Shown here piece by piece: positions 15,382-18,367 of a DNA stretch of 18,367 nt. Under the pieces are notes generated by a model. The model searched no databases, was not told where the DNA came from, and was given only the letters and a program-made list of their open reading frames with translations. The position numbers and the translations under genes are program-made. Within the stretch, counting starts at the first letter, position 1. Every line of letters starts with the position of its first letter. Source of the stretch: JAZSMJ01 sp045535815 (GTDB taxonomy: Bacteria; Bacillota; Clostridia; Oscillospirales; CAG-272); NCBI GenBank assembly GCA_045535815.1, contig JAZSMJ010000058.1:1-18367 (forward strand), read 5' to 3'.

Positions 15382-16323
15382 ATGTCTGAGTATAAAATAA
15401 GCAAAGAGTTCTTTCCGTTTTCACTATTTGCGCCACCAATACGCAATGCGAAGATAGCAGGATGGATGGGGTCCAAAATGAAACCGCCGAGGTGGGTTTG
15501 TAAAAACAGTGACTGTGAAGCTTCCGTTACGGTAGAAGCTGTAAAAAGCTATGACGGCAAGAGCTTTTCGGTATTTTTAATCGAACCTCATGGGCTTGAC
15601 GAGTTATGTCCGTGTTTAGTTTACTGTCACGGCGGTGGTTTTTTCTTTGAGGGTGCCGGATATCACTACAGGCTTGCAAAGCAGTATGCTCTTGAATGTA
15701 AATGCCGTGTGATCTTCGTGCAGTACCGACTTGCACCGAAAAATCCGCATCCGACACCTGCCGAGGATTGCTATGCGGCTTTGCAATGGACGTTTGAAAA
15801 TGCGCAGCGCTTGAGAATCGATAAAGAAAAGATTGCTGTCGGCGGAGATAGCGCAGGCGGCGCTCTTGCAGCTGCAGTCTGTCAGATGGCAAGAGACAGA
15901 GGGACGCATATGCCCCTCTTTCAGCTTCTTATCTATCCCGTAACAGATCGCAGAATGGATTACAGCTCTTGCCGTAATTACACAGACACACCGATGTGGA
16001 ATGCAAAGCTATCTGTCAAGATGTGGCAGGGCTACGTGCAGGAAGAGAACGCGACGAATATCGCGTATGCCTCTCCGATGGAAGCTGCAAGTCTGGAACA
16101 CCTATCCACAGCCTATGTTGAAACCGCTGAGTTTGACTGCCTGCACGATGAAGGAATAGCATATGCAAACGCTCTTAAAAATGCCGGAGTAAACGTTACC
16201 TTGAACGAAACTCATGGTACGATGCACGGATTTGATATCGTAGAAAAGGCTCAGATCACCAAGGCGGCCGTAATGGCGAGAATCGAGTTCATGAAAAAAC
16301 ACTTTATCACGGTTGAAAAATAA
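15382..16323 (+). CDS. Alpha/beta hydrolase (HSL-type esterase/lipase)
   Basis: Predicted carboxylesterase of 313 residues of the hormone-sensitive-lipase group. The oxyanion motif HGGGFF starts at H83, the nucleophile is S157 in GGDSAGG, and D252 (EFDCLHDEG) and H282 (GTMHGFD) complete a catalytic triad. There is no signal peptide, so it should act in the cytosol, probably on short-chain or small esters; the substrate cannot be told. I start at ATG 15382 with AGGTG (15371-15375) 6 nt upstream; the in-frame GTG at 15373 would overlap the preceding stop codon and lie inside that ribosome binding site. It ends the three-gene run with the rhodanese and DUF1295 proteins. Confidence 0.92.
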   Translation: MSEYKISKEFFPFSLFAPPIRNAKIAGWMGSKMKPPRWVCKNSDCEASVTVEAVKSYDGKSFSVFLIEPHGLDELCPCLVYCHGGGFFFEGAGYHYRLAKQYALECKCRVIFVQYRLAPKNPHPTPAEDCYAALQWTFENAQRLRIDKEKIAVGGDSAGGALAAAVCQMARDRGTHMPLFQLLIYPVTDRRMDYSSCRNYTDTPMWNAKLSVKMWQGYVQEENATNIAYASPMEAASLEHLSTAYVETAEFDCLHDEGIAYANALKNAGVNVTLNETHGTMHGFDIVEKAQITKAAVMARIEFMKKHFITVEK

Positions 16324-16340
16324 GAATTTGCAGGAGTACT

Positions 16341-16460
16341 GTGAAGGAGCATTTATATTGGTATACCATAGAGAAAAGAGGTTGTAAGCTCACGCATGAA
16401 ATAGCAACAGCGAGTTGCTTGTTAGCTGTATCGTCATATGATATAATGAAATTACACTAA
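16341..16460 (+). CDS. Possible 39-residue small ORF
   Basis: A GTG-started frame of 39 codons follows AGGAG (16332-16336) by 4 nt and ends at TAA just before the HTH-zinc-ribbon gene. The product would contain EKRGCKLTHEIATASCLLAV, with two cysteines and a mildly hydrophobic centre. Against it: the promoter of the next gene lies inside the frame, and an inverted repeat (AGCAAC/GTTGCT, about 16402-16418) suggests non-coding or repeat-derived DNA. I do not recognise a family. It may be a decayed dispersed repeat or chance frame. Confidence 0.2.
   Translation: MKEHLYWYTIEKRGCKLTHEIATASCLLAVSSYDIMKLH
16419..16447 (+). promoter_or_regulatory. Promoter of the HTH-zinc-ribbon gene
   Basis: TTGTTA (16419-16424), 17-nt spacer and TATAAT (16442-16447) stand 30 nt before the start codon. 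A small inverted repeat, AGCAAC with GTTGCT around a 5-nt loop, lies immediately before the -35 and could be a regulator site. Confidence 0.65.
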
Positions 16461-16477
16461 ACTAAGGCGGTTAAAAT

Positions 16478-17242
16478 ATGGATACGAAAGATATTATACT
16501 TGAACTCAGAACGAAAAACGGACTTTCTCAAGAGGAACTTGCCGAAAAGGTATTTGTCACCCGTCAGGCGGTCAGCCGTTGGGAAAACGGCGAAACGGTT
16601 CCCAACACAGAAACACTCAAGCTTCTTTCAGAACTTTTTGATGTTACGATAAACACACTTTTGGGCTCTCCGAGAGAGCTGATATGCCAATGCTGCGGTA
16701 TGCCCCTGGAAGATAGCAATGTCAGCCGTGAAAAGGACGGAATCTTCAACGAAGATTATTGCAAGTGGTGCTATGCCGACGGCGAATATATGTATCACGA
16801 TATGGACGATCTGATCGAGGTCTGCGTGAATAATATGTCAAGCGAAGCTTTTACCTCGGAGCAGGCTCGTGCGTATTTGAAGGAAATGCTCCCCAAGCTC
16901 GATTATTGGAAGCAGTATAAAAACCTCGACGGTGCGGAGAAATTCGAAGAATTCAAACGCAAACTGATCGACGAGATCAACGCCCTTGAAATAGAAGGAA
17001 TGCCGAAGGTCGAAAAACTCAATGCTCTTGTAGGTGGATACGTCAACCTTGAATACCGTCTCCCTAACGGCAAGACCGTCAAATTTCTTGACGATAACGC
17101 CACCTATCTGGGAAATCAGCTTGAATGCGAATTCGGCAAAGACCGATGCTTTGGTATTGTCGCAAATATGGATTTTTTACTTGTTTGCACTTACGAGGAA
17201 AACGGCGAAAATCCTGAGCTTGTTGTTTATAAAAAGAGATAA
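16478..17242 (+). CDS. XRE-family HTH protein with zinc ribbon and C-terminal extra domain
   Basis: Likely transcription regulator of 254 residues. Residues 1-62 form a Cro/C1 helix-turn-helix (GLSQEELAEKVFVTRQAVSRWENGETVPN). A putative zinc ribbon follows with CQCCGMPL (C70, C72, C73) and YCKWCY (C95, C98). The stretch to about 165 (LIEVCVNNMSSEAFTSEQARAYLKEMLPKLDYW) is the usual helical tail of these zinc-ribbon proteins. The last 70 residues (LNALVGGYVNLEYRLPNGKTVKF... to VVYKKR) look like a separate small beta-rich domain whose family I cannot name. GGCGG about 6 nt before the ATG is a weak ribosome binding site. It has its own promoter and terminator, so it is a single-gene unit. Sensing of metal or redox state through the cysteines is possible but unproven. 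Confidence 0.87.
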   Translation: MDTKDIILELRTKNGLSQEELAEKVFVTRQAVSRWENGETVPNTETLKLLSELFDVTINTLLGSPRELICQCCGMPLEDSNVSREKDGIFNEDYCKWCYADGEYMYHDMDDLIEVCVNNMSSEAFTSEQARAYLKEMLPKLDYWKQYKNLDGAEKFEEFKRKLIDEINALEIEGMPKVEKLNALVGGYVNLEYRLPNGKTVKFLDDNATYLGNQLECEFGKDRCFGIVANMDFLLVCTYEENGENPELVVYKKR

Positions 17243-17279
17243 AATTGCCGCTGAGAAATTTAACCTCAGCGGCGTTTTA
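17241..17279. terminator. Bidirectional terminator between convergent genes
   Basis: A perfect 9-bp stem GCCGCTGAG (17247-17255) with CTCAGCGGC (17265-17273) closes a 9-nt loop. GTTTTAC follows on the plus strand and a run of T (from AAAA at 17241-17244) follows on the minus strand. It serves the HTH-zinc-ribbon gene and the convergent acetyltransferase gene. Confidence 0.88.
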
Positions 17280-17282
17280 CGT

Positions 17283-17936
17283 TTATCTGATTACCGAAGA
17301 ATGGCTGTAGATGTAGAACTCCTCCTGGCTCGGCATCCACTTCTTTTCTTTTGGTGGAAACGTGGCGTCAAAGGCATTCACTGCGCCAATATCTTCACAG
17401 CAATCAGCGGCGGTAGAGGGAATATACATCCATTTTCTGCCGTCAAGCGCACCGGTAACAAGCTCACAAACGAGAAGTGCAGTCGGGAAATTGCCGGTGG
17501 CGATAAAGCTGACGTTCTTCTTTTTACAGCTCACAAAACCTCGGCTGACGTAGTTCCCCGGATTTCCAAAGTTTATGTTCACGTCGTAGCCCATCTTGCG
17601 TGCAGCATCAAATGAATGCTCAATCAAAAGCTTGCCGAGCTTCTGCCTCTGATACTCGGGTGCAACGCAAAGAGGACCGAAGGAAATAATTTCCTTTCGC
17701 TCGCCATTTTCGTCTTCAAGCCATGCCTTTGTGTACATAATATTGCCGATGATCTCGCCGTCCTTCTCGAGCACAAAGGCAAGCTCGGGTATGAAATCGG
17801 GATGACTTCGCATCATGTGTACGAAGTAGTGCTCGTCTGCTCCGGGATTATAGACGTTCCAAAACGCTTCTCGTGTAAGCTCTTCTACTGCTCTGTAGTC
17901 TTTTTCTGTCTCTAAACGTATCGTCAAATTTTCCAT
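17283..17936 (-). CDS. GNAT-family N-acetyltransferase
   Basis: Predicted acetyl-CoA-dependent transferase of 217 residues in the YhbS-like group. The N-terminal GNAT domain (about 3-150) shows the strand-4 and pyrophosphate-loop region FGPLCVAPEYQRQKLGKLLIEH; the loop reads QKLGKL, close to the canonical Q/RxxGxG/A but with leucine last. NINFGNPGNYVSRGFV is the typical following strand and acceptor-side motif of this subgroup. About 65 further residues (ALLVCELVTGALDGRKWMY onward) complete the YhbS-like C-terminus. AAGGA lies 9 nt before the ATG on the minus strand. It has a strong promoter (18089-18117) and a structured leader of about 145 nt. The substrate, protein or small molecule, is unknown. 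Confidence 0.9.
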   Translation of the reverse strand: MENLTIRLETEKDYRAVEELTREAFWNVYNPGADEHYFVHMMRSHPDFIPELAFVLEKDGEIIGNIMYTKAWLEDENGERKEIISFGPLCVAPEYQRQKLGKLLIEHSFDAARKMGYDVNINFGNPGNYVSRGFVSCKKKNVSFIATGNFPTALLVCELVTGALDGRKWMYIPSTAADCCEDIGAVNAFDATFPPKEKKWMPSQEEFYIYSHSSVIR

Positions 17937-17973
17937 TTTTTAAATCCTTTCATAATTCGTTGACGACGGGAAT

Positions 17974-18010
17974 ACGAGAGGATTGCGAGATGTATTTGCA
18001 AACCTCTCGT
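17974..18010 (-). other. Leader hairpin upstream of the acetyltransferase gene
   Basis: The arms ACGAGAGG (17974-17981) and CCTCTCGT (18003-18010) pair perfectly over 8 bp; after a one-base mismatch on each side, TTGC/GCAA adds 4 bp, leaving an 11-nt loop. It lies in the predicted 5' leader, about 38 nt before the start codon. No T-run follows on the minus strand, so it is not a terminator. It could affect mRNA stability or translation. Confidence 0.5.
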
Positions 18011-18088
18011 TTACAATACAATCTCCAAGGTGTTGTTCTTCTTCAAACAGCATTCTCCAAAATTAAATTCGGCTTTCACCGTGCAACC

Positions 18089-18117
18089 ATTATAACATAA
18101 ACAGCTCCACCTTGCAA
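18089..18117 (-). promoter_or_regulatory. Promoter of the acetyltransferase gene
   Basis: Read on the minus strand: TTGCAA (18112-18117), 17-nt spacer, TATAAT (18089-18094), with TGT before the -10 making it an extended -10. Transcription would start near 18082, leaving a leader of about 145 nt. Confidence 0.8.
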
Positions 18118-18160
18118 CCCCACACCAACCGTTTCCCCGCAGTAGACAAAGAAAAAGGGG

Positions 18161-18197
18161 TTGAGAAAAGGTGAGAAAAATGATATAATACTCTCAC
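18161..18197 (+). promoter_or_regulatory. Promoter of the nucleotidyltransferase gene with overlapping inverted repeat
   Basis: TTGAGA (18161-18166), 17-nt spacer and TATAAT (18184-18189) lie about 40 nt before the start codon. GTGAGA (18171-18176) and TCTCAC (18192-18197) form an inverted repeat that brackets the -10 box, and TGAGAAAA occurs twice 10 nt apart (18162, 18172). The inverted repeat could be an operator. Confidence 0.7.
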
Positions 18198-18227
18198 TGA
18201 AAAAATCAATTTGACGAGGTGATTATA

Positions 18228-18367
18228 ATGATAGATATTACTGCTTGGATGAAAGACTTTTTGCAGATATTAAATGACACTTTCGCAAACCGCGTATGGT
18301 TTGTGGGGTTGCAAGGCAGTTACGGTCGCGGTGAAGCGCGTGACACAAGTGACATTGATGTGGTTGT
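18228..18367 (+). CDS. Nucleotidyltransferase-domain protein, cut by the window end
   Basis: Only the first 46 residues are visible. They contain GSYGRGEARDTSDIDVV, the polymerase-beta-like (NTP_transf_2) motif: GS at 30-31 and the metal-binding aspartates D42 and D44. Proteins with this start include MNT-type antitoxins, aminoglycoside nucleotidyltransferases and stand-alone clostridial proteins with a short helical tail; the class cannot be decided here. GAGGTG (18216-18221) is the ribosome binding site, 6 nt before the ATG. It has its own promoter, divergent from that of the acetyltransferase gene. Confidence 0.85.
   Translation, partial: MIDITAWMKDFLQILNDTFANRVWFVGLQGSYGRGEARDTSDIDVV

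Noticed and set aside
17034..17615. Plus-strand open frame of about 193 codons across the zinc-ribbon and acetyltransferase genes
   Set aside because: It runs out of frame through one real gene, through a terminator hairpin, and antisense through another.
13119..18367. Insertion sequence, integrase or attachment-site boundaries around the accessory region
   Set aside because: No transposase, integrase, tRNA gene or matching direct repeats were found at the edges, so no mobile element is called.

Overview
The window looks like part of a chromosome from a Gram-positive anaerobe of class Clostridia, probably Oscillospiraceae/Ruminococcaceae. I infer this from the order dnaK-dnaJ-prmA-rsmE, the ftsE-ftsX-M23 peptidase-S41 peptidase-greA-lysS run, GGAGG-type ribosome binding sites, sigma-A-type promoters and moderate GC. 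No species can be named from the sequence alone. The ends cut two genes: dnaK on the left and a nucleotidyltransferase on the right.

Positions 1-13118 hold housekeeping genes, all on the plus strand. The chaperone block comes first: the C-terminal three quarters of DnaK, a terminator, DnaJ with its own leader, and PrmA (ribosomal protein L11 methyltransferase) 3 nt behind DnaJ. A textbook sigma-A promoter (TTGACA, 17 nt, TATAAT) then starts RsmE (16S rRNA methyltransferase). After it come an unrecognised multi-pass membrane protein and a PucR/CdaR-type regulator. The cell-wall block follows: FtsE and FtsX (overlapping by 17 nt), a secreted coiled-coil M23 endopeptidase with all zinc ligands, and a membrane-anchored PDZ-S41 carboxyl-terminal protease. 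GreA and a lysyl-tRNA synthetase with an extra C-terminal tRNA-binding domain close this part, ending at a strong terminator.

Positions 13193-18367 look like accessory or lineage-specific DNA: short transcription units, mixed strands and bidirectional terminators. A small XRE repressor (minus strand) and a SLOG-fold Rossmann protein (plus strand) diverge from a 127-nt region holding three perfect and one near-perfect copy of the palindrome CGATATATCG and two copies of an extended -10 (TGCTATAATT). This is the most suggestive candidate for a little-described regulated system. Next are a three-gene run (rhodanese lipoprotein, DUF1295 membrane protein, alpha/beta hydrolase), an HTH-zinc-ribbon protein with an extra C-terminal domain, a minus-strand GNAT acetyltransferase with a structured leader, and the start of a nucleotidyltransferase.

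I see no tRNA, rRNA, CRISPR array, insertion sequence or recognisable riboswitch. No gene-free stretch exceeds 300 bases; the longest is 17937-18227, which holds a leader hairpin and two divergent promoters.
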